Positions 1-8,903 of a stretch of DNA of 39,964 bases are shown piece by piece. Below the pieces are notes generated by a model that did not search any database, was not told where the DNA came from, and worked only from the letters and a program-made list of their open reading frames with translations. The stretch comes from Oscillospiraceae bacterium (lineage in GTDB: Bacteria; Bacillota; Clostridia; Oscillospirales; Oscillospiraceae). The DNA is taken from positions 1-39,964 of the forward strand of contig CADBJU010000011.1 of the NCBI GenBank assembly GCA_902795045.1, written 5' to 3'. Within the stretch, counting starts at the first letter, position 1. Each line of letters starts with the position of its first letter. A program made the position numbers and the translations under genes.

Positions 1-789
<789 letters not shown>

Positions 790-802
790 TCATAGCTTAC
801 TC

Positions 803-832
803 ATAATAACATATACTATTCTCAAAAATCAA
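803..832 (-). promoter_or_regulatory. Predicted sigma-A promoter of gap
   Basis: On the reverse strand TTGATT (827-832) and TATTAT (803-808) are separated by 18 bases in an AT-rich stretch. Other hexamer pairs overlap it (for example TATATG at 810-815), so the exact start is uncertain. The leader to the gap ATG would be about 85 bases. Confidence 0.45.
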
Positions 833-906
833 GTTTAACTGCAAGGGAATTTGGTTCGGAACGTGACAAAGTTTTGCCGCATTCGCCCGATTATTTCGTG
901 TTAGTA

Positions 907-935
907 TTGTTCATTTTGTATATATCTGCTATAAT
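907..935 (+). promoter_or_regulatory. Predicted sigma-A promoter of the kinase-like gene
   Basis: TTGTTC (907-912), a 17-base spacer and a consensus TATAAT (930-935) give a strong match. Transcription would begin near 942, about 50 bases before the ATG at 994. A short GC-rich repeat around 943-962 (ATCCCGGGT and CCGGGT) lies in the leader. Confidence 0.7.
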
Positions 936-993
936 TACCCAAATCCCGGGTATTTTTCCGGGTTTGTATTCTGCTGTTTTGGGAGGACGCCGT

Positions 994-2052
994 ATGATCC
1001 AGATCTCTGCCGAGCTTCTTGCCCTCACCTCCGAGCCTGCCCTGCTTGTGCGGGGCGGCAGGCTTCTCTATGCCAATGACGCGGCCCGGGCGCTGCTGGG
1101 GCCGGACTGCCCGGATAAAAGCTTCGCCGCTCTCTTCGGGCGGGACATTGCCGGGATGCAGGCGCCGGCCTTTGTGGGCGAGGCGGAGGTTGCGGGCAGG
1201 CGCTTTCTCCTGCGCATCCGCTCGATGGACGGCATGCGCGCGGTGTTCCTCTCCCCCTGTGAGGCGGCGGGGGAGCTTTTGGGCGACAGCTTTCTCTACG
1301 CGCTCAGGTCGGAGCTGATGCAGCTGAACGTGAGCGTGCAGCTCATCCGCGCAAGGCTCAGTCCGGAGGACGCCCAGAGCCTGCGGGCCCTGCGCGGCGT
1401 GATGCAGAGTCTCTACCGCGTCAACCGCACGCTGCAAAACCTGTCGGTCATCCGGGGCACGGAGCAGGGCACGCTCTTCTTCCGGCTCCAGCCGCTGGAG
1501 CTGTGCCGGCTCCTGCGCGATCTGCTGGACGCGGTGCGCCTGAACGTGCAGACGCCGGAGATCGTTTTCACCGCGCCTGAAAGTCTGCCCATCCACGGCG
1601 ACCCGGAGCTTCTGGAGGCGCTGGTGCTGAACCTGGTGTCAAACTGCCTGCGCCATGCGGAGGGCTGCACAAGGGTGCGCGTCTCCCTGCGCGGGGCGGG
1701 GGACCAGGTGATATTGTCCGTGGACGACGACGGCTGCGGCATCCCCGGCGACAGGCTCCACACGGTGCTCGAGCGCTACCGTTACGGCGGCGCGCTTGCG
1801 GAGGCTGACCACGGGCCGGGGCTCGGACTCACGGCGGCGCGGGAGATCGCGCGCCTGCACGGCGGGACGCTGCTGCTGGAAAGCCGCGAGGGCGTCGGGA
1901 CGGCGGTGCGCGTGTCCCTGAGCCGGGCCGCGGTCCCGCAGGGGGGCCTGCGCAGCCCCGCGGCGGATTACGACAAAAGCTACGACCGCGTCCTCACGGG
2001 TCTTGCCCCGTGCCTGCCGCCGGAAGCCTTCGACGTGCCGGAACGCAAATGA
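994..2052 (+). CDS. Histidine-kinase-like ATPase with N-terminal PAS-like domain, no phospho-acceptor His
   Basis: A soluble protein of 352 residues without membrane segments. Residues 1-90 resemble a PAS sensor domain. Residues 95-160 sit where a DHp dimerisation helix pair should be. Residues 200-312 form a GHKL ATPase with N-box NLVSN (213-217), G1 box DDDGCGIP (244-251) and G2 box GPGLGL (274-279). There is no histidine between residues 91 and 200: the usual SHELRTP is replaced by ALRSELMQL, so orthodox autophosphorylation looks impossible. No response regulator is adjacent. The start is the ATG at 994 because GGGAGGA lies 6 bases upstream; an in-frame ATG at 874 lies upstream of the predicted promoter. 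The role is unknown; a degenerate kinase, an anti-sigma-like kinase or a scaffold are possible. Confidence 0.8.
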   Translation: MIQISAELLALTSEPALLVRGGRLLYANDAARALLGPDCPDKSFAALFGRDIAGMQAPAFVGEAEVAGRRFLLRIRSMDGMRAVFLSPCEAAGELLGDSFLYALRSELMQLNVSVQLIRARLSPEDAQSLRALRGVMQSLYRVNRTLQNLSVIRGTEQGTLFFRLQPLELCRLLRDLLDAVRLNVQTPEIVFTAPESLPIHGDPELLEALVLNLVSNCLRHAEGCTRVRVSLRGAGDQVILSVDDDGCGIPGDRLHTVLERYRYGGALAEADHGPGLGLTAAREIARLHGGTLLLESREGVGTAVRVSLSRAAVPQGGLRSPAADYDKSYDRVLTGLAPCLPPEAFDVPERK

Positions 2053-2077
2053 CGCCGCATAAAGCGGCGTCATTTTT
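2049..2077 (+). terminator. Intrinsic terminator overlapping the stop codon of the kinase-like gene
   Basis: A 10-bp stem (ATGACGCCGC and GCGGCGTCAT) with a 5-base loop is followed by TTTTT at 2073-2077. The TGA stop of the upstream gene (2050-2052) lies inside the left arm, so the last translating ribosome would cover the stem. Confidence 0.85.
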
Positions 2078-2097
2078 ATGTGGGTGTTTGTTTGGTT

Positions 2098-5000
2098 TTA
2101 TTGGTTTCCACGCCAGGCCAACGGCGCGAAGGGGAAGTGATGATCGGAGGCAAACTGTGCCGCTTCCGTGCCGTATTCGCCGTAAACCTTCAGACCGGTC
2201 ATGTCGCCGAAGGCGTCGAACGCGATGGAGGTGACGCTGTTCGGGATATAGACGCTGTTGAAGCTGCCGCCCGCGAATGCCTCGGACTCGATCGCGTTCA
2301 GGGATTCAGGGAGATGGAGCTCAGGAGCGACCGCGTAAATTTTGAACGGCCTGTATGGATCGGGGACGACCTTCAACTGCCCGGGATTGATGCCGCTTAC
2401 GTAGCGTGTGGGATCGGTGGTGCCCTGCGGCAATTCAATGGAGCAGTCGGTGCCGCCGACAATGCCGGTGTCCGTGACGGTGAGCATGGCGTCAAGGCCG
2501 TCATTCTGCGTCAAAATCAGCGCGCCGTTATGATTGTTATAAGGCTCGTCCCTGGAGATGCTTATGAATGTGCCGTTGACCGTCATCTGCGCCCCCTGGA
2601 GCATGACTGTCGGTGCCGTCAGGACCGCACCCTCAGCAATTGTAAGTGAGGCGCCATCATAGCCGGCTACGCGAATCTCTATACCGGGGAAGACCACATT
2701 GCCCCGGACCACCGCCGCATAGTCCAGCTTCTGGATACCGTAGAAGCGTGCGGGAAGTGCTTTCATGTCTTCCATCGTGGCGGAGAATTCCGCGTCGCTT
2801 TCGGCATGATAGTAAAGTACAAAGTATCCTTCGTTATCGTTAAATTTGACCCATTCGGAGAGCTTTGTTTCGTCAAGACCGTCGATCCTGACAGAGGGCC
2901 TGGACCCCGCGGTGACGGTAATGCGGCCGTTCGGACGACCGTTATTAAGCGCCATCAGCTTTGGCTCCGACATGCCGCCGCCCGTTGCCGCAATCTCGCC
3001 ATCCAGCCGCAGCTTGTCGGGTTCCAGTCTGCACGTCCCTGTCAGATTGACCGTGGCGCCCTCGTCCAGTTCGAGTGTACCCTTGCGCATACTGCCTGCC
3101 AGCTCAAGCGCAGCGCCGTCGCGCAGGACAAGCCGTCCCTTCAGGTTCACGTCCACGCCCGCCGGAATGACCAGGCTGGAGCCGCTGCCGACTTTTACGG
3201 TAAAGTCTGAGGGGACAGTCAAAGCTTCGGTAAGTGTAACGGGGCTTCCTCTGAGTTCAAATTCCGAAATTGCCGGATTTGCGATGGCTTCACGCAGAGC
3301 TTCGATGCCCGAGTCTGCCGCATACGTGATGCTTCCGTTGGGCCCTTTGATGACGGTGCCGCCGTCATCGACAATAAGGTCTTTGACGATCAGTTCATTG
3401 TTTACTGTGAGCGTGCCGTCTTTCCGCACCTTAAGGGTAATAAGGTGGCAATCGGTTGCGTCAGTCACCGTCCAACCGGTACGAAGCTCCACCATGCAGT
3501 TTACATTCTCATCCACGGCATTGGAAGCGGTCCTGATCGCGTTCGGCACATCATCGGAGGGCCAGACGACGAGATGCAGGAGAAGATTTGCGTCGCCGAT
3601 ATAGACGATATTCTTAAGGGCTTCAATATTTGTTGTGGGCACATATCCCGCGTCAATATGCGTGTTGTTGACCGTGAGGGCGCCGTCGTTATTGAGCGTG
3701 ATGCCGTTCACCGCGTCAAGATATCCGCTGACCGTGACGCTGCCGCCGTTTTCGATCACAAGCTCCTTGACAACAAGCTCACCGTTGACGGTCAGGGATT
3801 TGCCATTGGGAACAGTCAGGACGATACTGTTCATGACGACTTCCGTGCCTGCGGGGACAGTCATGTCTTTTGTGAGCGTGAACGCCTCAGTCCCGCGAAC
3901 TTCAATATAAGAATAGCTGCCGGATGAGCTTTTATCTTCAAGCTGGATGCCAAAGAGCGGGATAAACGCGGATACATCCGGCTCATCTTTCTTGATGCTC
4001 CTGCACCAGTTGTCCACGGGGAAACCGAGAACATTCTCCGTGAGGCTGACACCATCGTAGACGCAAAAGGGGCCCCAGATTTGCAAATTCTCCTTTTTAT
4101 CAACGACAAGATGCTTAACGTCTGAGGTCACATTCTCATAACAAATCTGAGAGCGGTTTTCCAGCGTGCCGCCAACATGGATCACACCACTGCCAAACAT
4201 TCTGACCTGTCCGTAGTTTACGACCTTGCCAAGAATGTTGATGTATCCGTTATCAATGGCGTCCAGCTTGCCGTTTACCGTTACGGTGGCTTCTGCGGCA
4301 ATCGTAAGATTGTTGCCGCATCTCAGCTGAAAACCATCCGGGATCGTGATGTTTCCGGTGATGGTGAAATCGCCCGAGGTATATACGTCGATTCTGGCTG
4401 AGGGGTCTTGCTCACGCAGCTGGTTAAACGCGCTGATACTCGCCTGCAGCTGGCTGAGGCTTCCGACCTTCGGCTCTGTATCCTCTGCCGCATACTTGAT
4501 GCTTCCGCCGTCGCCGGTGAAAACATTGCCGCCGTCCTCGACAACAAGGTCTTTGACGGTAAGCTCGCCGTTGACCGTGAGGGTATTGCCATCGGGAACG
4601 GTCAGGACGATATTGTTCATGACGACTTCCGTGCCTGCGGGGACAGTCATGTCTTTCGTGAGCGTGTACGCCTCAGTCCCGCGAACTTCAATATATGAAT
4701 ATCTGCCGGATGAGCTCTTATCTTCAAGCTGGATGCCAAAGAGCGGAATATAAATGGATACATCTGGATTGTCTTTCGGGATACTTCTGCACCAATTGTC
4801 CACATTAACGCCGAGAACACTCTCCGTGGGACTGACGCCCGCATAGACATTTATGGGGCCGTAGATTTGCAAATTTTCCTTTTGATCGATGACAAGATGC
4901 TTGATGTCCGGGCTCACATCCTCGTATTCAATCTGAGAACGGTTTTCCAGAGTGCCGGCAACATGGATCACGCCCGTGTCAAACATTCTGACCTGGCCGT

Positions 5001-5355
5001 AGTTTATGACCTTGCCAAGAATATCAATATATCCGCCGCCTTTAGCATCCAGCTTGCCATTTACTGTGACAACGGCATTGGCGGCGATGGTAAGCTTGTA
5101 GTCGGTCCTCAGCCGGAAACCCTTGGGAAGTGTCAACTCCCCGGTAATCGTAAAGTCGCCGGAAGCGCTCGCTGAGGTCCTTGCCGAGGAATCCTGCGCA
5201 AGAAGCTGATTATGCGCACTGATTGCATTTTGCAGTTCTTCCGGCGTGCTGAAATTGACGTTCACCTCGTCCGCTGCATACGCCGCCGGGAGCAGGCAGG
5301 CCATCAGGAGCAGGCACAACAGCAGGGGCAGGATTTTGCGAATGTGTTTGGACAT
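2098..5355 (-). CDS. Large secreted repeat protein with a BspA-type leucine-rich C-terminus
   Basis: 1085 residues with a classical signal peptide (KHIRKILP then a leucine-rich core, likely cut after AYA near residue 27). Residues 37-290 and 299-545 are a tandem duplication with a constant offset of 262 residues. Both copies hold NGKLDA, GTLENRSQ, PLFGIQLEDKSSSG, YIEVRGTEA and LTKDMTVPAGTEVVMN. A third partial unit (649-682) repeats the DGG...GSI.YAA end of the first unit. The middle reads like a beta-helix of short LTVNGEL-type turns. The C-terminus has a Listeria-Bacteroides leucine-rich repeat (LPESLNAIESEAFAG, IPNSVTSIAFDAFGD) with the usual BspA ending. No LPXTG, SLH or transmembrane anchor is seen, so it may be released. 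GGAGGTG precedes the ATG. Base composition appears less GC-rich than its neighbours. Its ligand and function are unknown. Confidence 0.85.
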   Translation of the reverse strand: MSKHIRKILPLLLCLLLMACLLPAAYAADEVNVNFSTPEELQNAISAHNQLLAQDSSARTSASASGDFTITGELTLPKGFRLRTDYKLTIAANAVVTVNGKLDAKGGGYIDILGKVINYGQVRMFDTGVIHVAGTLENRSQIEYEDVSPDIKHLVIDQKENLQIYGPINVYAGVSPTESVLGVNVDNWCRSIPKDNPDVSIYIPLFGIQLEDKSSSGRYSYIEVRGTEAYTLTKDMTVPAGTEVVMNNIVLTVPDGNTLTVNGELTVKDLVVEDGGNVFTGDGGSIKYAAEDTEPKVGSLSQLQASISAFNQLREQDPSARIDVYTSGDFTITGNITIPDGFQLRCGNNLTIAAEATVTVNGKLDAIDNGYINILGKVVNYGQVRMFGSGVIHVGGTLENRSQICYENVTSDVKHLVVDKKENLQIWGPFCVYDGVSLTENVLGFPVDNWCRSIKKDEPDVSAFIPLFGIQLEDKSSSGSYSYIEVRGTEAFTLTKDMTVPAGTEVVMNSIVLTVPNGKSLTVNGELVVKELVIENGGSVTVSGYLDAVNGITLNNDGALTVNNTHIDAGYVPTTNIEALKNIVYIGDANLLLHLVVWPSDDVPNAIRTASNAVDENVNCMVELRTGWTVTDATDCHLITLKVRKDGTLTVNNELIVKDLIVDDGGTVIKGPNGSITYAADSGIEALREAIANPAISEFELRGSPVTLTEALTVPSDFTVKVGSGSSLVIPAGVDVNLKGRLVLRDGAALELAGSMRKGTLELDEGATVNLTGTCRLEPDKLRLDGEIAATGGGMSEPKLMALNNGRPNGRITVTAGSRPSVRIDGLDETKLSEWVKFNDNEGYFVLYYHAESDAEFSATMEDMKALPARFYGIQKLDYAAVVRGNVVFPGIEIRVAGYDGASLTIAEGAVLTAPTVMLQGAQMTVNGTFISISRDEPYNNHNGALILTQNDGLDAMLTVTDTGIVGGTDCSIELPQGTTDPTRYVSGINPGQLKVVPDPYRPFKIYAVAPELHLPESLNAIESEAFAGGSFNSVYIPNSVTSIAFDAFGDMTGLKVYGEYGTEAAQFASDHHFPFAPLAWRGNQ

Positions 5356-5417
5356 GATATCGCACCTCCGTGTAGATTTTCCGTTTTATGGCATTTCAGC
5401 CGGATTTTACCTCCTAT

Positions 5418-5447
5418 AGTTTACCTCCCCCCGGTAGGCTTCTGCAA
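5418..5447 (-). promoter_or_regulatory. Possible weak promoter of the secreted repeat protein
   Basis: On the reverse strand TTGCAG (5442-5447) and TAAACT (5418-5423) are separated by 18 bases. The match is modest, and the region follows directly after the terminator of the kinase gene, so a promoter here is expected on position grounds. Confidence 0.35.
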
Positions 5448-5473
5448 GTGTTTTTTTAACTTTTTTAAAGCGC

Positions 5474-5508
5474 CCCGGCCCGGGACACACAGGGCGTCCC
5501 GGGCCGGG
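5474..5508 (-). terminator. Strong GC hairpin, terminator of the hemZ-kinase operon
   Basis: A perfect 13-bp stem (CCCGGCCCGGGAC and GTCCCGGGCCGGG) with a 9-base loop lies 15 bases after the stop codon of the kinase gene. On the reverse strand only short T runs follow (CTTT, then TT), so the uridine tract is weak. Confidence 0.7.
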
Positions 5509-5523
5509 TCGTGTGATCGTTTG

Positions 5524-6453
5524 TTATCCGTAAATGCCGCCGCCGATGAACTCGCGGATCAGGGCGTCGGGCGCTACCTCCTCCTCCGGGATGTGGCCGA
5601 ACATCTGCAGGGCGGGCAGCACCCTTCTGAGCTCCTCGAAGCGCTCGATCCCCTCCGGCACGGATCTGAACAGCTCGGTGGCCGTGCTGTTGAAGACCGG
5701 CAGCTCGTAGGCAAAGGAGGTGTCGAAGCGGAAGTTTGCCTTGTCCTTGAAGGGCGATATGTAGCTCAGCTCGCCCCGGCGGACGTTGGCCCACATGCTC
5801 ATGGTATCCTGCGGGTCGGAGCCGCGGAACTTGTAGTCGCGCACCATGCGCCGCACAAGGCGGAACCAGGTGCGCTTAAAGACCAGGCGGCCCTGGTACT
5901 CCACGTCGCTGCGGGCGGAGATGTAGAGCTTGAAGGCCTCGGGGTGCACGTCGGTGATCATGGAGTTGAGCGCGTGGATGCCCTCGAACACCACCATCTC
6001 GTCCCCGCCGAGCTTGATGGCTTTGGACGGCTCCTGGATGCGCATGCGGCGGGAGAACTCGTACTTGGGCACATAGATGCGCTCCCCTTTTGCAAGCTGC
6101 TCAAAGTGGCGGTTAAGAAGCTCCATGTCCAGGCACAGGGGCGATTCCAGATCCAGGTCGCCCTCCGGCGTGCGCGGGGTGGTGTGGTCCACCGTCTTGA
6201 AGTAATCGTCCATGCCAACGTAGTAGGTATGCACGCCGCGCATTTCCAGCGCCTCGGCGATCTTCATGGAGGTCGTGGTCTTGCCCGAGCCGGACGGGCC
6301 GGACAGCAGGATGATGGGACTTTGCCTCTTGTTCTCCAGGATGAGGTCCACCGCCTCCTCCACCCGGTCGCGGTAGAGCTGGTCGCACTCTTCCATGAAG
6401 CCTATGGGGTCACTCACGGTTTTCAGGTTGATCTCGTCAAGTTTATAGGCCAT
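5524..6453 (-). CDS. P-loop nucleoside kinase, uridine kinase / phosphoribulokinase family
   Basis: 309 residues with Walker A GPSGSGKT at 52-59 and the family motif MDDYF (substrate-binding Asp) near residue 81. LGGDEMVVFEGIHALN near residue 150 is the Walker-B-like strand of this family. Members phosphorylate uridine or cytidine in pyrimidine salvage. Classical Udk proteins are about 210 residues; this belongs to a longer clostridial class (those with an N-terminal TGS part are longer still), so the substrate is inferred. GGGAGG lies about 7 bases before the ATG. It starts 14 bases after hemZ and shares its transcript and terminator. The reverse strand carries no other gene here. Confidence 0.85.
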   Translation of the reverse strand: MAYKLDEINLKTVSDPIGFMEECDQLYRDRVEEAVDLILENKRQSPIILLSGPSGSGKTTTSMKIAEALEMRGVHTYYVGMDDYFKTVDHTTPRTPEGDLDLESPLCLDMELLNRHFEQLAKGERIYVPKYEFSRRMRIQEPSKAIKLGGDEMVVFEGIHALNSMITDVHPEAFKLYISARSDVEYQGRLVFKRTWFRLVRRMVRDYKFRGSDPQDTMSMWANVRRGELSYISPFKDKANFRFDTSFAYELPVFNSTATELFRSVPEGIERFEELRRVLPALQMFGHIPEEEVAPDALIREFIGGGIYG

Positions 6454-6467
6454 GATAATCCTCCCAT

Positions 6468-7979
6468 TTATACATATTCCGTTTTTCCGCCCGAAGCGGC
6501 AGAGATTGAAAGCTGCCTGTAGAAGTCGCTGATTTTTTCTTTTTCCGCGCAGGTCTCGTCGATCTTTTCGATATACTCCAGCGGGTACTTGGGCGCCATC
6601 AGGCGGATATTGCGTCCGCCGTCCGGGCGCACCAGCTTGGTCGAGCCGCCCCCGCCCATGGCCAGGATGCTCCTGAGCTCCTCCATGATAACGATGTTGT
6701 AGAGGTTAATGCGCCCGTCCTTCGCCCAGCCGACGTTTTCAAAGCCGCCGGACATGAACTTCTGCCGGTAGAGGTAATAGGGCGCGTAGCCCGCCGCCGT
6801 CAGGCGCTCGCCCGCGTAATCCAGCATGGCGGCTACCTCCTCCGCTCCGGGGATGGGCGTTTGGTCCAGCGTGATGCGCGAGCCCTTCTTGAGCGACAGG
6901 GTGTGCACCGTCACATTCTCCGCCCCCAGGGTGAGCACCTTCTCCAGCGTCTCCCGAAAGCCCTCGGCGCTGTCGCCGGGAAGCCCCGCGATGAGGTCCA
7001 TGTTCACGTCAAAGCCGCCGACCCTGCGCACCTTCTCCAGCGCTGAAACGATGTCCGCCGCCGTGTGCCTGCGGCCGATGAGCTCCAGCACCCGGTCGGA
7101 CATGGTCTGGGGGTTGACGCTGACCCGGTCCACGCCGTGTGCGCGCAGGACGCGGAGCTTTTCCTCCGTGATGGTGTCGGGCCTGCCCGCCTCCACGGTG
7201 TACTCCCGCAGAGCGGAGAGGTCGAAATTCTCCGCCAGTACCGCGCACAGCCGGTCGAGCTGCGGAGCCTCGAGCGTCGTGGGCGTACCGCCGCCCATGT
7301 ACAGCGATACCGGCCTGAGCCCCAGCTTCTTCACCCGGGCCGCCGTGGCGGCGATCTCCTTTTCCAGCGCATCCAGGAAGGGCGGCACCAGCTTCATGCT
7401 CTTTTCCACCGACTGGCTGACAAAGCTGCAATACGCGCAGCGTGTGGGGCAGAAGGGGATGCCCACATACAGGCACACGTCCCGCGCCTCCAGCGAGGCC
7501 TCCGCCCTGAGCGTTTCGCGCGTGGTGGCAAGGCAGAGCTTTACCCGCGCGGGGCTCACGTCGTATTCCTTCGCAAAACGCTTTGCCGCCTGCTTTTCGT
7601 CGAGGCCCGCGTTCATCAGCCCCGCCAGGAGCTTGCCGGGCCGCACGCCGGTAAGCGCGCCCCAGGCGGGCTTTTTGACGCCCGAGCGCAGCGCCGCGCG
7701 GTAGATCGCGTTTTTGACCAGGCGCTGGCAGATCCGGTCCCGCTGCAGGGGATCACGCATGGCGGCGTTCTCCGCGCGTGCCGCGCCCCGCCAGACCTGC
7801 CCGCCCCGATAGAGGGCGCAGCTGCCGGTGGTGAGGCTTTCGCCGTGCGTGAGGCTTACTTCCATGCGCTCCCCCTCGGGCGGCGTGTCCGGGTACTCGG
7901 GCCGCTCGTCGGGAAAGATGGTGAGCAGCATCTGCTCCACCGCGTATTTATATTCGTGTCCGTACAGGTACAGCTTCAT
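6468..7979 (-). CDS. hemZ: Oxygen-independent coproporphyrinogen III oxidase-type radical SAM protein HemZ
   Basis: 503 residues, the same size as Bacillus subtilis HemZ (about 500). The radical SAM motif CxxxCxxC is Cys177, Cys181 and Cys184 within PFCPTRCAYCSF, and MGGGTPTTL follows as in HemN/HemZ enzymes. The family converts coproporphyrinogen III to protoporphyrinogen IX without oxygen. Relatives include HemW-like heme chaperones, so direct heme synthesis is not proven. The start is the ATG at 7979 (MKLYLYGHEYKY), preceded by GGAGA. An in-frame codon 45 positions upstream would put a dispersed repeat inside the protein. It leads a two-gene operon with the P-loop kinase, driven from a strong promoter at 8155-8183 with a leader of about 170 bases. 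Confidence 0.9.
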   Translation of the reverse strand: MKLYLYGHEYKYAVEQMLLTIFPDERPEYPDTPPEGERMEVSLTHGESLTTGSCALYRGGQVWRGAARAENAAMRDPLQRDRICQRLVKNAIYRAALRSGVKKPAWGALTGVRPGKLLAGLMNAGLDEKQAAKRFAKEYDVSPARVKLCLATTRETLRAEASLEARDVCLYVGIPFCPTRCAYCSFVSQSVEKSMKLVPPFLDALEKEIAATAARVKKLGLRPVSLYMGGGTPTTLEAPQLDRLCAVLAENFDLSALREYTVEAGRPDTITEEKLRVLRAHGVDRVSVNPQTMSDRVLELIGRRHTAADIVSALEKVRRVGGFDVNMDLIAGLPGDSAEGFRETLEKVLTLGAENVTVHTLSLKKGSRITLDQTPIPGAEEVAAMLDYAGERLTAAGYAPYYLYRQKFMSGGFENVGWAKDGRINLYNIVIMEELRSILAMGGGGSTKLVRPDGGRNIRLMAPKYPLEYIEKIDETCAEKEKISDFYRQLSISAASGGKTEYV

Positions 7980-8019
7980 GCTTTTCTCCGAACCCGCCGG
8001 AGAGGCGGGGGGTATTCTT

Positions 8020-8134
8020 AAAGTGAAAAGTGAAGAGTGGAAAGTGAAAATATAGAGCGCCTTCGGCGCAATTTTAAAATGATCGCGAAGCGATACCTTC
8101 ACTTCACTTTTCACTTTTCACTTTTCAATTTTTT
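8020..8134. repeat. Family A palindromic repeat, copy A1, in the hemZ leader
   Basis: The left arm (8020-8050) iterates AAAGTG/AAAAGTG units and the right arm (8098-8127) is its inverse, CACTTTT units. Between them lie two mini-hairpins, GCGCCTTCGGCGC (8057-8069) and ATCGCGAAGCGAT (8081-8093 region). The whole element would sit in the 5' untranslated region of the hemZ mRNA. Confidence 0.8.
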
Positions 8135-8154
8135 ACGTACAGTCTTTTTTTAAG

Positions 8155-8183
8155 ATTATAACAGATACATCACTTCCTGACAA
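8155..8183 (-). promoter_or_regulatory. Predicted sigma-A promoter of hemZ operon
   Basis: On the reverse strand TTGTCA (8178-8183), 17 bases, TATAAT (8155-8160). This near-consensus promoter would start transcription near 8148, leaving a leader of about 170 bases that contains repeat A1. Confidence 0.75.
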
Positions 8184-8187
8184 TCAC

Positions 8188-8202
8188 TGTTTTGGCAAAA
8201 CA
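8188..8202. promoter_or_regulatory. Palindrome next to the hemZ -35 box, possible operator
   Basis: TGTTTTGGCAAAACA is a perfect odd-centred palindrome of 15 bases, 4 bases upstream of the -35 hexamer, with imperfect CACT/AGTG flanks. Position fits an activator or repressor site. No regulator can be named from the sequence. Confidence 0.35.
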
Positions 8203-8281
8203 AGTGTGTACCAGAATCTGGGAGTATTCCCGCAAAGGCGCATGACAGGCCATTATTTGAAAAAATTTTAGTAAAATAGGG

Positions 8282-8311
8282 CTGGCATTTTTCTCCGTTT
8301 TGGTGTATTAT
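8282..8311 (+). promoter_or_regulatory. Possible promoter of the CarD-like gene
   Basis: CTGGCA (8282-8287), 18 bases, TATTAT (8306-8311). The rest of the 378-base gap between hemZ and this gene holds repeat A1, the hemZ promoter and the palindrome at 8188; no gene is seen in it. Confidence 0.5.
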
Positions 8312-8357
8312 AGGGTTGAGGGTATGTTGAATTGTTTTGCCGTGTGAGGGTGAATGT

Positions 8358-8855
8358 ATGTATACGATCGGTGAAAAAATCATTTACGGCGAAAACGGTG
8401 TCTGCACCGTCGCCAAGGTCGCACCGCTGGAGTCCTCCGGCGCGTCGGACAAGCTGTTTTATCATCTGGAGCCCCTGATCGGCAGCGGGGTGTATTTCGC
8501 GCCGGTGGACTCCGGGGCCTTCATGCGCCCCGTCATCAGCCGCGAGGAGGCGGAGGCGCTCATCGACGCCATTCCCAGCATCGAGCCCGCCATCTGCCGC
8601 GACAACCGCTTCAACCATGTGGACGCCTTTTATAAGGAGCTGTTCCGCCAGCACAGCTGCGAGGCGCTGGTGTCCATCGTCAAGGGCCTGCACCTGCGCA
8701 TGAGCGAGAAAAAGACCCGCTCCAGCCGGGCCGAGACCACCATGAAGCGCGCCAAGGACATCCTGCACGGTGAGCTGTCCATCGCGCTGGACATGGACGT
8801 GGCGCAGGTGGAGGAATATATCCGTGACCGCCTCGAGCCGACAGCCGCCGAATAA
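8358..8855 (+). CDS. CarD-like / TRCF-domain transcriptional regulator
   Basis: 165 residues. The N-terminal 60 residues (MYTIGEKIIYGENGVCTVAKV...FYHLEP) match the RNA-polymerase-interacting fold shared by CarD and the repair coupling factor Mfd. The rest is helical, ending in an acidic-basic helix (MKRAKDILHGELSIALDM) as in CarD C-terminal DNA-contacting domains. CarD proteins bind the RNA polymerase beta subunit and modulate promoter opening, often at rRNA promoters. The chosen ATG follows GAGGGTG by 5 bases; a TTG 21 bases upstream is in frame but has no ribosome site. It is monocistronic, followed by a terminator shared with the convergent deacetylase gene. Family assignment is good; target promoters are unknown. 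Confidence 0.85.
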   Translation: MYTIGEKIIYGENGVCTVAKVAPLESSGASDKLFYHLEPLIGSGVYFAPVDSGAFMRPVISREEAEALIDAIPSIEPAICRDNRFNHVDAFYKELFRQHSCEALVSIVKGLHLRMSEKKTRSSRAETTMKRAKDILHGELSIALDMDVAQVEEYIRDRLEPTAAE

Positions 8856-8871
8856 ACACCCAATTACCAGG

Positions 8872-8897
8872 ACACCCCGGACTTTCGTCCGGGGTGT
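8872..8897. terminator. Hairpin between convergent genes (CarD-like and deacetylase)
   Basis: An 11-bp perfect stem (ACACCCCGGAC and GTCCGGGGTGT) with a TTTC loop. The T tract is poor on both sides (TTGTCGTT forward), but the position between two converging stop codons supports a bidirectional terminator. Confidence 0.7.
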
Positions 8898-8903
8898 TTG
8901 TCG

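Noticed and set aside
5212-6522. 436-codon forward open frame
   Set aside because: Antisense to the P-loop kinase gene and across its terminator; product is His/Ala-rich and unlike any family.
8020-8134. CRISPR-like array because of iterated AAAGTG units
   Set aside because: Units are 6-9 bases, irregular, without spacers, and the two arms are inverted relative to each other, so this is a palindromic repeat.
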